Positions 46,520 through 59,800 of a DNA stretch of 64,000 nt are shown here, in pieces. Made by a program: the position numbers and the translations under genes. The notes under the pieces were generated by a model, which saw only the letters and a program-made list of their open reading frames with translations, ran no database searches and was not told where the DNA came from. Origin of the DNA: Dama dama (Eukaryota; Chordata; Mammalia; Artiodactyla; Cervidae); the NCBI RefSeq assembly GCF_033118175.1, contig NC_083714.1, positions 930,001-994,000 on the forward strand. The letters run 5' to 3'. The stretch's first letter is position 1, and each line of letters starts with the position of its first letter.

Positions 46520-49000
46520 GAGCCTGAAAAGGTGTGAAATAAATGAAGAGCTTCAAAAGGTGTGAAAAATATGAATAGCATGATACTGTCTGAAAAATAG
46601 GAGAAGCATGCAGTGGTATTCAAAAACATGAAGAGCCTGAAAAGTTGTGAAAAATACGCATAGCTTCAAAATGTGTCAAAAATTAGATGAGCATTAAACG
46701 GTCTGAAAAATTGGAGGAGCAAGAAGTAGTGTTGAAAAATATGAAGAGCCTGAAAAGGTGTGAAAAATATGAAGAGCTTCAAAAGGTGTGAAATACATGA
46801 GGAGCATGAAACTCTCTGAAAAATAGGAGGAGCATGAAGTGGTGTTGAAAAACATGAAGAGCCTGAAAAGTGTGAAAAATATGAAGAGCTTCATAAGGTG
46901 ACAAAAATATGAGGAGCATGAAACGGTCTGAAAAATAGGAGGAGCATGAAGCGGTGTTCAAAACATGAAGACCCTGAAAATGTGTGAAAAATATGAAGGG
47001 CTTCAAAAGGTGTCAAAAATATGAGGAGCATGAAACGGTCTGAAAAATAGAAGGAGCATGAAATGCTGATCAAGAACATGAAGAGCCTGAAAAGGTGTGA
47101 AAAATATGAAGAGCTTCAAAAGGTGTGAAATACATGAGGAGCATGAAACGGTCTGAAAAATAGGAGAAGCATGACTTGGTGTGGAAAAAGATGAAGAGCC
47201 TGAAAAAGTGTGAAAAATATGAAGAGCTTCAAAAGATGTGAAATACATGAGGAGCATGAAACGGTCTGAAAAATAGGAGGAGCATGAAGCGGTGTTCAAA
47301 AACATGAAGAGCCTGAAAAGTGTGAAAAATATGAAGAGGTTCAAAGGTGTGAAAAATATGAAGAGCTTCAAAATGTGTCAAAAATCGATGAGCAGGAAAT
47401 GGTCTGAAAAATAGGACAGCATGAAGTGTTTTTAAAAACATGAAGAGCCTGAAAAGGTGTGAAATATATGAAGAGCTTCAAAAGGAATCAAAAATATGAG
47501 GAGAATGAAACGGTCTGAAAAATGGGAGGGGCATGAAGCGATGTTGAAAAACATGAAGAGCCTGAAAATGTGTGAAAAATATGAAGATCTTCTAAAGGTG
47601 TCAAATATATGAGGAAACGAAACGACGTGTAAAATTGGAAGAGCATGAAGTGGTGTTGAAAAACATGAAGAGCCTGAAAAGTGTGAAAAACATGAAGAGC
47701 TTCAAAAGGTGTGAAAAATATGAAGAGCTTCAAAATGTGTCAAAAATCGATGAGCAGGAAATGGTCTGAAAAATAGGAGAGCATGAAGTGGTTTTAAAAA
47801 CATGAAGATCCTGAAATGGTGTGAAATATATGAAGAGCTTCAAAATGTGTGAAACATATGAGGAGCTTCAAAAAGTGTCAAAAATATGAGGAGCATGAAA
47901 CGGTCTGAAAAATAGGAGGAGGATGAAACGGTGTTCAGAAACATGAAGAGCCTGAAAAGGTGTGAAAAATATGAAGAGCTTCAAAATGTGTCAAAAATAT
48001 GAGGAGCATGAAACGGTCTGAAAAATAGGAAAAGCATGAAGTGGTGTTGAAAAACATGAAGAGCCTGAAAAGTGTGAAAAATATGAAGTGCTTCTAAAGG
48101 TATCAAAAATATGAGGAGAATGAAAGGTCTGAAAAATAGGAGGAGCATGAACTGGTGTTGAAAAACATGAAGAGCCTGAAAAGTGTGAAAAATATGAAGA
48201 GCTTCAAAAGGTGTCAAAAATATGAGGAGCATGAAACGGTCTGAAAAATAGGAGAAGCATGAAGTGGTGTGGGAAATGATGAAGAGCCTGAAAAAGTGTG
48301 AAAAATATGAAGAGCTTCAAAAGGTGTGAAATACATTAGGAGCATGAAACTCTCTGAAAAATAGGAGGAGCATGAAGTGGTGTTCAAAAACATGAAGAGC
48401 CTGATAATTTGTGAAAAATATGAAGAGATTCAAAAGGTGTGAGAAATATGAGGAGGATGAAACGGTCTGAACAATAGGAGGAGTATGAAGCGGTGTTCAG
48501 AAACATGAAGGGCCTGAAAAGTTGTGAAAAATATGAAAAGCTTCAAAAGGTGTCAAAAATATGAGGAGCATGAAACGGTCTGAAAAATAGGAGGAGCATG
48601 AAATGGTGTTGAAAAACATGAAGAGCCTGAAAAGGTGTGAGAAATATGAAGAGTTTCAAAAGGTGTGAAAAATATGAAGAGCTTCAAAAGGTGTCAAAAA
48701 GTAGATGAGCATGAAACGGTCTGAAAAATAGGAGGAGCATGAAGTGGTTTTGAAAAACATGAAGAGCCTGAAAAGGTGTGAAATATATGAAGAGCTTCAA
48801 AAGGTGTCAAAAATATGAGGAGCATGAAACGGTCTGAAAAATAGGAGGAGCATGAAGCAGTGTTGCAATACATGAAAGGCCTGAAAAGATGTGAAAAATA
48901 TGAAGAGCTTCAAAAGGTGTCAAAAATATGAAGAGCTTCAAAAGGTGTCAAAAATGAGATGAGCATGAAACGGTTTGAAAAATCGGAGGAGCATGAAGCG
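46520..49000 (+). repeat. Diverged monomers with AATCGATGAGC subtype
   Basis: This is background satellite. The D-head variant AAAAATCGATGAGCAG occurs near 47381 and 47743 (offset 362), near 44990, and in related form near 2850. Many B subunits here read GAAAAGTGTG, two bases short. No gene or insert was seen. Confidence 0.7.
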
Positions 49001-49003
49001 GTG

Positions 49004-49366
49004 TTGAAAATCATGAAGAGCCTGAAACGGTGTGAAAAATATGAAGAGCTTCAAAATGTGTCAAAAATATGAAGAGCATGAAACTGTCTGAAAAATAGGA
49101 GGAGCTTGAAGCGGTGTTCAAAAACCTGAAGAGCCTGAAAAGGTGTCAAAAATATAACGAGCATGAAACGGTCTGAAAAATAGGAAGAACATAAAGCGGT
49201 GTTCAAAAACATGAAGAACCTGAAAAGGTGTGAAAAATATGAAGACCTTCAAAAGGTGTCAAAATATGAGGAGCATGAAACGGTCTGAAAAATACGAGTA
49301 GCATGAAACGGTGTTCAAAATATGAAGGGCCTGAAAAGGTGTGAATTATATGAAGAGCCTCAAAAT
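49004..49366 (+). repeat. Block, second copy of 44030-44392
   Basis: This is the partner at a 4974-bp offset. It sits just left of the 7.3-kb duplication and is not part of it, because no copy occurs near 56.3-56.7 kb. Confidence 0.78.
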
Positions 49367-49519
49367 GTGTCAAAAATATGAGGAGCATGAAACTGTCTGA
49401 AAAATAGGAGGAGCATGAAGCGGTGTTGAAAAACATGAAGAGACTGAAAACGTGTGAATAATATGAAGAGCTTCAAAAGGTTTGAAAAATATGAAGAGAT
49501 TCAAAAGGTGTGAAAAATA

Positions 49520-52500
49520 TGAAGAGCTTCAGAAGGTGTCAAAAATGAGATGAGCATGAAACGGTTTGAAAAATAGGAGGAGCATGAAACGATCTGAAAA
49601 ATAGGAGGAGCATGAAACGGTGTTGAAAACATAAAGAGCATGAAAAGGTGTGAAAAATACGAAGAGCTTCAAAAGGTGTCAAAAATATGAGGCGCATGAA
49701 ACGGTCTGAAAAATAGGAGGAGCAGGAAGCGGTGGTGAAAAACATGAAGAGCCTTAAAAGGTGTGAAAAATATGAAGAGCTTCAAAAGGTGTCAAAAATA
49801 TGAGGAGCATGAGACGGTCTGAAAAATAGGAGGAGCATGACGGGGTTCAAAAACATGAAGAGCCTGAAAAGGTGTGAAAAATATGAGAGCTTGAAAAGGT
49901 GTGAAATACATGAGAAGCATGAAACGGTCTGAAAAATAGGAGGAACATAAAACGGTGTTCAAAAACATGAAGGGCCTTAAAAGGTGTGAAATATATGAAG
50001 ATCCTCAAAACGTGTCAAAAATATGAGGAGCATGAAACGGTCTGAAAAATAGGAGGAGCATGAAGCGGTGTTGAAAAACATTTAGAGACTGAAAACGTGT
50101 GAAAAATAAGAAGAGTTTCAAAAGGTGTGAAAAATATGAAGAGATTCAAAGGTGTCAAAAATATGAGGAGCATGAAACGGTCTGAAAAATAGGAGGAGCA
50201 TGAAACGGTGTTCAAAAACATGAAGAGCCTTAAAAGGTGTGAAAAATATGAAGAGCTTCAATAGATGTGAAAAATATGAGGAGCATGAAATGGTCTGAAA
50301 AATAGGAGGAGCATGAAGCCGTGTTCAAAAATATGAAGAGCCTGAAAAGAGGTAAAAATATGAAGAGCTTCCAAAGTTGTCAAATATATGAGGAGCATGA
50401 AACGGTCTGAAAAATAGGAAGAGCAAGAAGCGGTGCTGAAAAACATGAAGAGCATGAAAAGGTGTGAAAAATATGAAGAGCTACAAAGGTGTCAAATATA
50501 TGAGGAGCATGAAACGGTGTGAAAGATAGGAGTAGCATGAAACGGTGATCAGAAACATGAAGAGCCTGAAACGTTGTGAAAAATATGAAGAGCTTCAAAA
50601 GGTGTGAAATTCATGAGAAGCATGAAAAGGTTTGAAAAATACGAGAAGCATGAAGTGGTGTGGAAAAACATGAAGAACCTGAAAAGGTGTGAAAAATATG
50701 AAGAGCTTCAAAGGGGTCAAAAATATAAAGAGCATGAAACGGTCTGTAAAATAGGAGGTTCATGAAGCGGTGTTCAAAATCATGAATAGCCTGAAAACGT
50801 GTGAAAAATATGAAGAGCTTCAAAAGGTGTCAAATATATGAGGAGCATGAAACGTTCTGAAATATAGGAGGAGCATGAAGCGGTGTTCAAAAACATGAAG
50901 AGCCTGAAAAGGTGTGAGAAATATGAAGAGCTTCAAAAGGTGTTAAAATTATGAGGAGCCTGAAATGGTCTGAAAAATAGGAGGAGCATGAAGCGGTGTT
51001 CAAAAACATGAAGAGCCTGAAAAGGTGTGAGAAATATGAAGAGCTTCAAAAGGTGTTAAAATTATGAGGAGCCTGAAACGGTCTGAAAAATAGGAGGAGC
51101 ATGAAGCGGTGTTCAAAAACATGAAGAGCCTGAAAAGGTGTGAAAAATATGAAGAGCTTCAAAAGGTGTCAAGAATATGAGGAGCATGAAACGGTCTGAA
51201 AAATAGGAGGAACATGAAACTGTGTTCAAAAACATGAAAAGCCTGAAAAGGTGTGAAAATATGAAGAACTTCAAAAATAGAAAAATATGAAGAGCTTCAA
51301 AAAGGGTGAAAAACTTGAAGAGCTTCAAAAGGTGTCAAAAATATGAGGAGCATGAAACGGTCTGAAAAAGAGGAGGAGAATGAAGCGGTGTTGAAAAACA
51401 TCAAGAGCCTGAAAAGGTGTGAAAAATATGAAGAGCTTCAAAAGGTGTGAAATAGATGGGGAGCATTAAATGGTCTAAAAAATAGGAGGAGTATGAAGCG
51501 GTGTTCAAAAATATGAAGAGCCTGAAAAGGTGTGAAATATATGAAGAGCTTCAAAAGGTGTCAAAAATATGAGGAGCATGAAATGGTCTGAAAAATAGGA
51601 GGATCATGAAACGGTGATCAAAAACATGAAGAGCCTGAAAAGGTGTGAAAAACATGAAGAGATTCAAAAGCTGTGAAATACATGAGGAGCATGAAACGGG
51701 CTGAAAAATAGGAGAAGCATGAAGTGGTGTGGAAAAACATGAAGAGCCTAAAAAGTTGTGAAAAATATGAAGAGCTTCAAAAGGTGTCAAAAATATGAGG
51801 AGCATGAAATGGTCTGAAAAATAGGAGGATTATGAAACGGTGTTCAAAAACAAGAAGAGCCTGAAAAGGTGTGAAAAATAGTAAAAGCCTCAAAAAGTGT
51901 CAAAAATATGAGGAGCATGAAACGGTCTGAAAAATTGCATGAGCATGAAGTGGTGTTGAAAAACATGAAGAGTCTGAAAACGTGTGAAAATAAGAAGAGC
52001 TTCAAAAATATGAGAAATACGAAGAGCTTCAATAGGTATCAAAATGAGATGAGCATGAACCGGTCTGAAAAATAGGAGGAGAATGAAGTGGGGTTGAAAA
52101 AATGAAAATCCTGAAAAGGTGTGAAATATATGAAGTGCTTCAAAGGTGTCAAAAATATGAGGAGAATGAAACGGTCTGAAAAATAGGAGGAGCATGAAGT
52201 GGTGTTGAAAAACATGAAGAGCCTGAAAACGTGTGAAAAATATGAAGACCTTCAAAAAGTGTGAAAAATATGAAGAGTTTCAAAAGGTGTGAAAAAAGAG
52301 ATGAGCATGAAAAGTTCTGAAAAATAGGAGGAGCATGAAGCGGTGTTGAAAATCATGAACAGCCTGAAAAGGTGTGAAAAATATGAAGAGCTTCAAAAGG
52401 TGTCAAAATGAGATGAGCATGAAACGGTCTGAAAAACAGGAGGAGAATGAAGCGGTGTTGAAAATCATCAAGAGCATGAAAAGGTGTGAAAAATATGAAG

Positions 52501-55500
52501 AGCTTCAAAAGGTGTAAAAAAGGGATGAGCATGAAAAGGTCTGAAAAATAGGAGGAGCAAGAAGTGGTGTTGAAAAAAATGAGAAGCCTGAAAAGGTGTG
52601 AAATATATGAAGAGCTTCAAAAGGTGTGAAATACATGAGGAGCATGAAACTCTCTGAAAAATAGAAGGAGCATGAAGTGTTGTTGTAAAACATGAAGAGC
52701 CTGAAAAGGTGTGAAAAATATGAAGAGCTTCAAAAGGTGTCCAAAATATGAGGAGCAGGAAACGGTCTGAAAAATAGGAGGAGCATGAAGCGGTGTTGAA
52801 AAACATGAAGAGCCTGAAAAGGTGTGAAAAATATGAAGAGCTTCAAAAGGTGTCCAAAATATGAGGAGCATGAAACGGTCTGAAAAACAGGAGGAGCATG
52901 AAGCGGTGTTTAAAAACATGAAGAGCCTGAAAAGCTGTGAGAAATATGAAGAGCTTCAAAAGGTGTCAAAAATATGAGGATCATGAAACGGTCTGAAAAA
53001 TAGGAGGAGCATGACTCCGTGTTCAAAAACATGAAGAGCCTGAAAAGGTGTGAAAAATATGAGGAACTTCAAACGGTGTGAAAGACATGAAGAGCATTAA
53101 ACGGTCTGAAAAATAGGAGGAGCATGAAGCGGTGTTGAAAAACATGAAGAGCCTGAAAACTTGTGAAAAATATGAAGAGATTCAAAAGGTGTGAAAAATA
53201 TGAAGAGCTTCAAAAGGTGTCAAAATGAGATGAGAATGAAATGGTCTGAAAAACAGGAGGAGCATGAAGTGATGTTGAAAAAAATGAAGAGCCTGAAAAG
53301 GTGTGAAATATATGAAGAGCTTCAAAAGGTGTGAAAAATATGAGGAGAACGAAACGGTGTGAAAAATAGGAGGAGCATGGAGTGGTGTTGAAAAATATGA
53401 AGAGCCTGAAAAGCTGTGAGAAATATGAAGAGCTTCAAAAGGTGTGAAAAATATGAAGAGCTTCAAAAGGTGTCAAAAATATGAGGGGAATGAAACGGTA
53501 TGCAACATAGGAGGAGCATGAAATGGTGTTCAAAAACATGAAGAGCCTGAAAATGTGTAAAAAATATGAAGTGATTCAAAAGGTGTGAAATACATGAGGA
53601 GGATTAAACGGTCTGAAACATAGGAGGAGCATGAAGCGGTTTTGAAAAACATGAAGAGCCTGAAAACGTGTGAAAAATATGAAGAGCTTCAAAATATGTG
53701 AAAAATATGAAGAGCTTCAAAAAGTGTCAAAAATTAGATGAGCATGAAACGGTCTGAAAAATAGGAGTAGCATGAAGTGGTGTTGAAAAATATGAAGAGC
53801 CTGAAAACGTGTGAAAACTATGAAGAGCTTCAAAGTTGTGAATAATATGAAGAGGTTCAAAGGTGTCAAAAATGAGATGAGTATGAAACGGTCTGAAAAA
53901 TAGCAGGAGCATGAAGCGGTATTGAAAAACATGAATCGCCGGAAAAGGTGTGAAAAATATGAAGAGCTTCAAAATGTGTCAAAAATATGAGGAGCATGAA
54001 ACAGTCTGAAAAAAAATATGAGCATGAAGTGTTGTTGAAAACATGAAGAGATTGAAATGTTGTGAAAAATATGAAGAGCTTCAAAAGGTGTCAAATATAT
54101 GAGGAGCATGAAACGGTCTGAAAAACAGGAGGAGCATGAAGTATTTTTGAAAACATGAAGAGATTGAAAAGTTGTGAATAATATGAAGAGCTTCAAAAGG
54201 TGTCAAATATATGAGGAGGATGAAATGGTCTGAAAAATAGGAGGATCATGAAGCGGTGTTGACAAACATGAAGAGCCTGAAAAGGTGTGAAAAATGTGAA
54301 GAGATTCAAAAGGTGTCAAACATATGAGGAGCATGAAACAGTCTGAAAAATAGGAGGAGCATGGAACGGTTTTGAAAAAGATGAAAAGCATGAAAAGGTG
54401 TGAAAAATATTAAGAGCTTCAAAAGGTGTCAAAAATATGAGGAGCATGAAACACTCTGAAAAATAATATGAGCATGAAACGGTCTTGACAAACATGAAGA
54501 GCCTGAAAAGGTGTGAAAAATATGAAGAGCTTCTTAAGGTGTCAAACATATGAGGAGCATGAAACACTCTGAAAAACAGGATGAGCAAGAAACGGTTTTG
54601 AAAAAGATGAAGAGCAGGAAAAGGTGTGAAAAATATGAAGAGCTTAAAAAGGTGTAAAATATATGAAGAGCATGAAACGGTGTGAAAAATAGGAGGAGCT
54701 TGAAGCGGTGTTCAAAAACATGAAGAGCCTGAAAAGGTGTGAAAAGTATGAAGAGCTTCAAAACGTGTCAAAAATATGAGGAGCATGAAACGGTCTGAAA
54801 AATAGAAGCAGCATGAAGCGGTGTTGAAAAACATGAAGAGCCTGAAAACGTGTGAAGAATATGAAGAGCTTCAAAAGGTGTGAAAAATATTAAGAGCTTC
54901 AAAAGGTGTCAAAAATTAGATGAGCATGAAACGGTCTGAAAAAAAGGAGGATCATGAAAAGCTGTTGAAAAAAATAAAGACCCTGAAAACGTGTGAAAAA
55001 TATGAAAAGCTTCAAAAGGAGTAAAAAATATGAGGAGCATGAAACGGTCTGAAAAATAGGAGGAGCATGAAGCGGTGTTCAAAAACATAAAGAGCCTGAA
55101 AAGTTGTGAAGAATATGAAGAGCTTCAAAAGGTATAAAAAATATGAGGAGCATGAAACGTTCTGAAAAATATGAGGAGCATGAAGCTATGTTGAAAAACA
55201 TGAAGAGCTGGAAAAGCTTTGAAATATATGAAGAGCTTCAAAAGGTGTGAAATACATGAGGAGCATGAAACGATCTGAAAAATAGGAGGAGCATGTAGTG
55301 GTGTTCAAAAACATGAAGAGTCTGAAAAGGTGTGAAAAATATGAAGAGCTTCAAAAAGTGTCAAAAATATGAGGAGCATGAAATGGTCTGAAAAATAGGA
55401 GGAGCATGAAGCGGTGTTGAAAAACATGAAGAGCCTGAAAACGTGTGAAAAATATGAAGAGCTTCAAAAGGTGTGAAAAATATGAAGAGCTTCAAATGTG

Positions 55501-56862
55501 TCAAAAATGAGATGAGCATAAAACGGTCTGAAAAATAGGAGGAGCATGAAGTGGTGTTGAAAAAAAAGAAGAGACTGAAAAGCTGTGAAAAATATGAAGA
55601 GCATCAAAAGGTGTCAAAAATATAAGGAGACTGAAACGGTCTCAAAAATAGGAGGAGCATGAAGCGGTGTTCAAAAACATGAAGAGCCTGAAAAGTTGTG
55701 AAAAACATGAAAAGCTTCAAAAGGTGTCAATAATGACATGAGCATGAAACGGTTTGAAAAAAAGGAGGAGCATGAAGTGGTGTTGAAAAAAAGAAGAGAC
55801 TGAAAAGGTGTGAAAAATATGAGGATCATCAAATGGTGTCAGAAATATGAGGAGCATGAAAAGGTCTGCAAAAAGGAGGAGCATGAAGTGGTCTTGAAAA
55901 ACTTGAAGAGCCTGAAAAGGTGTGAAAAATATGAAAAGCTTCAAAATCTGTCAAAAATATGAGGAGCATGAAACGGTCTGAAAAATAGGAGGTGCATGAA
56001 GCGGTGTTGAAAAACATGACGAGCCTGAAAAGGTGTGAAAAATATGAAGAGCTTCAAAAGGTGTCAAATTAATGAGGAGAATGAAACAGTCTAAAAAATA
56101 GGAGGAGCATGAAGCTGTGTTGAAAACATGAAGAGCCTGAAAAGGTGTGAAAAATAAGAAGAGCTTCTAAAGGTGTCAAAAATATGAGGATCATGAAACG
56201 GTCTGAAAAATAGGAGGAGCATGAGGCTGTGTTGAAAACCATGAAGAGCCTGAAAACGTGTGAAAAATATGAGGAGCTTCAAAAGGCGTGATATACATGA
56301 GGAGCATGTAACGGGCTGAAAAATAGGAGAACCATGAAGTGGTGTGCAAAAACATGAAGAGCCTGAAAAGGTGTGAAAAATATGAAGAGCTTCAAAAGGC
56401 GTGAAATACATGAGGAGCATGTAACGGGCTGAAAAATAGGAGAACCATGAAGTGGTGTGCAAAAACATGAAGAGCCTGAAAAGGTGTGAAAAATATGAAG
56501 AACTTCAAAAGGTGTGAAATACACGAGGAACATGAAACTCTCTGAAAATTAGGAGGAGCAAGAAGCAGTGTTCAAAAACATGAAGAGCCTGAAAACTTGT
56601 GAAAAATATGAAGAGCTTCAAAAGGTGTGAAACAGATGAGGCGCATGAAACACTCTGATAATTAGGAGGAGCAAGAAGCAGTGTTGAAAAACATCAAGAG
56701 CCTGAAAAGGTGTGAAAAATATGAAGACCTTCAAAAGGTGTGAAATACATGAGGCGCATGAAACTCTCCGAAAATTAGGAGGAGCAAGAAGCAGTGTTCA
56801 AAAACATGAAGAGCCTGAAAACGTGTGAAAAATATGAAGAGCTTTAAAAGGTGTGAATAATA
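49520..56862 (+). repeat. 7343-bp higher-order unit, copy 1
   Basis: It is followed directly by a second copy starting at 56863. The offset is 7343 bp up to about 51.1 kb and 7230 bp from about 51.26 kb to the window end. 7343 is 65 monomer lengths less two bases. The left border is placed where CTTCAGAAGG begins to match and upstream sequence differs. The unit contains its own smaller repeats: monomer pairs at 50881-51100 and 56286-56511, and three GAAGCAGTGTT monomers at 56570-56830. Confidence 0.92.
51137..51249 (+). repeat. Monomer present in copy 1, missing from copy 2
   Basis: The offset between the two copies changes from 7343 to 7230 here, a change of exactly 113 bp. Copy 2 passes from the equivalent of 51127 straight to that of 51259. 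The two possible joins share GCCTGAAAAGGTGTGAAAA, so the breakpoint can lie anywhere in that word. The missing monomer is the one holding GTGTCAAGAATATG and GGAACATGAAACTG. Confidence 0.88.
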
Positions 56863-59800
56863 TGAAGAGCTTCAGAAGGTGTCAAAAATGAGATGAGCAT
56901 GAAACGGTTTGAAAAATAGGAGGAGCATGAAACGATCTGAAAAATAGGAGGAGCATGAAACGGTGTTGAAAACATAAAGAGCATGAAAAGGTGTGAAAAA
57001 TACGAAGAGCTTCAAAAGGTGTCAAAAATATGAGGCGCATGAAACGGTCTGAAAAATAGGAGGAGCAGGAAGCGGTGGTGAAAAACATGAAGAGCCTTAA
57101 AAGGTGTGAAAAATATGAAGAGCTTCAAAAGGTGTCAAAAATATGAGGAGCATGAGACGGTCTGAAAAATAGGAGGAGCATGACGGGGTTCAAAAACATG
57201 AAGAGCCTGAAAAGGTGTGAAAAATATGAGAGCTTGAAAAGGTGTGAAATACATGAGAAGCATGAAACGGTCTGAAAAATAGGAGGAACATAAAACGGTG
57301 TTCAAAAACATGAAGGGCCTTAAAAGGTGTGAAATATATGAAGATCCTCAAAACGTGTCAAAAATATGAGGAGCATGAAACGGTCTGAAAAATAGGAGGA
57401 GCATGAAGCGGTGTTGAAAAACATTTAGAGACTGAAAACGTGTGAAAAATAAGAAGAGTTTCAAAAGGTGTGAAAAATATGAAGAGATTCAAAGGTGTCA
57501 AAAATATGAGGAGCATGAAACGGTCTGAAAAATAGGAGGAGCATGAAACGGTGTTCAAAAACATGAAGAGCCTTAAAAGGTGTGAAAAATATGAAGAGCT
57601 TCAATAGATGTGAAAAATATGAGGAGCATGAAATGGTCTGAAAAATAGGAGGAGCATGAAGCCGTGTTCAAAAATATGAAGAGCCTGAAAAGAGGTAAAA
57701 ATATGAAGAGCTTCCAACGTTGTCAAATATATGAGGAGCATGAAACGGTCTGAAAAATAGGAAGAGCAAGAAGCGGTGCTGAAAAACATGAAGAGCATGA
57801 AAAGGTGTGAAAAATATGAAGAGCTACAAAGGTGTCAAATATATGAGGAGCATGAAACGGTGTGAAAGATAGGAGTAGCATGAAACGGTGATCAGAAACA
57901 TGAAGAGCCTGAAACGTTGTGAAAAATATGAAGAGCTTCAAAAGGTGTGAAATTCATGAGAAGCATGAAAAGGTTTGAAAAATACGAGAAGCATGAAGTG
58001 GTGTGGAAAAACATGAAGAACCTGAAAAGGTGTGAAAAATATGAAGAGCTTCAAAGGGGTCAAAAATATAAAGAGCATGAAACGGTCTGTAAAATAGGAG
58101 GTTCATGAAGCGGTGTTCAAAATCATGAATAGCCTGAAAACGTGTGAAAAATATGAAGAGCTTCAAAAGGTGTCAAATATATGAGGAGCATGAAACGTTC
58201 TGAAATATAGGAGGAGCATGAAGCGGTGTTCAAAAACATGAAGAGCCTGAAAAGGTGTGAGAAATATGAAGAGCTTCAAAAGGTGTTAAAATTATGAGGA
58301 GCCTGAAATGGTCTGAAAAATAGGAGGAGCATGAAGCGGTGTTCAAAAACATGAAGAGCCTGAAAAGGTGTGAGAAATATGAAGAGCTTCAAAAGGTGTT
58401 AAAATTATGAGGAGCCTGAAACGGTCTGAAAAATAGGAGGAGCATGAAGCGGTGTTCAAAAACATGAAGAGCCTGAAAAGGTGTGAAAATATGAAGAACT
58501 TCAAAAATAGAAAAATATGAAGAGCTTCAAAAAGGGTGAAAAACTTGAAGAGCTTCAAAAGGTGTCAAAAATATGAGGAGCATGAAACGGTCTGAAAAAG
58601 AGGAGGAGAATGAAGCGGTGTTGAAAAACATCAAGAGCCTGAAAAGGTGTGAAAAATATGAAGAGCTTCAAAAGGTGTGAAATAGATGGGGAGCATTAAA
58701 TGGTCTAAAAAATAGGAGGAGTATGAAGCGGTGTTCAAAAATATGAAGAGCCTGAAAAGGTGTGAAATATATGAAGAGCTTCAAAAGGTGTCAAAAATAT
58801 GAGGAGCATGAAATGGTCTGAAAAATAGGAGGATCATGAAACGGTGATCAAAAACATGAAGAGCCTGAAAAGGTGTGAAAAACATGAAGAGATTCAAAAG
58901 CTGTGAAATACATGAGGAGCATGAAACGGGCTGAAAAATAGGAGAAGCATGAAGTGGTGTGGAAAAACATGAAGAGCCTAAAAAGTTGTGAAAAATATGA
59001 AGAGCTTCAAAAGGTGTGAAAAATATGACGAGCAAGAAATGGTCTGAAAAATAGGAGGATTATGAAACGGTGTTCAAAAACAAGAAGAGCCTGAAAAGGT
59101 GTGAAAAATAGTAAAAGCCTCAAAAAGTGTCAAAAATATGAGGAGCATGAAACGGTCTGAAAAATTGCATGAGCATGAAGTGGTGTTGAAAAACATGAAG
59201 AGTCTGAAAACGTGTGAAAATAAGAAGAGCTTCAAAAATATGAGAAATACGAAGAGCTTCAATAGGTATCAAAATGAGATGAGCATGAACCGGTCTGAAA
59301 AATAGGAGGAGAATGAAGTGGGGTTGAAAAAATGAAAATCCTGAAAAGGTGTGAAATATATGAAGTGCTTCAAAGGTGTCAAAAATATGAGGAGAATGAA
59401 ACGGTCTGAAAAATAGGAGGAGCATGAAGTGGTGTTGAAAAACATGAAGAGCCTGAAAACGTGTGAAAAATATGAAGACCTTCAAAAAGTGTGAAAAATA
59501 TGAAGAGTTTCAAAAGGTGTGAAAAAAGAGATGAGCATGAAAAGTTCTGAAAAATAGGAGGAGCATGAAGCGGTGTTGAAAATCATGAACAGCCTGAAAA
59601 GGTGTGAAAAATATGAAGAGCTTCAAAAGGTGTCAAAATGAGATGAGCATGAAACGGTCTGAAAAACAGGAGGAGAATGAAGCGGTGTTGAAAATCATCA
59701 AGAGCATGAAAAGGTGTGAAAAATATGAAGAGCTTCAAAAGGTGTAAAAAAGGGATGAGCATGAAAAGGTCTGAAAAATAGGAGGAGCAAGAAGTGGTGT

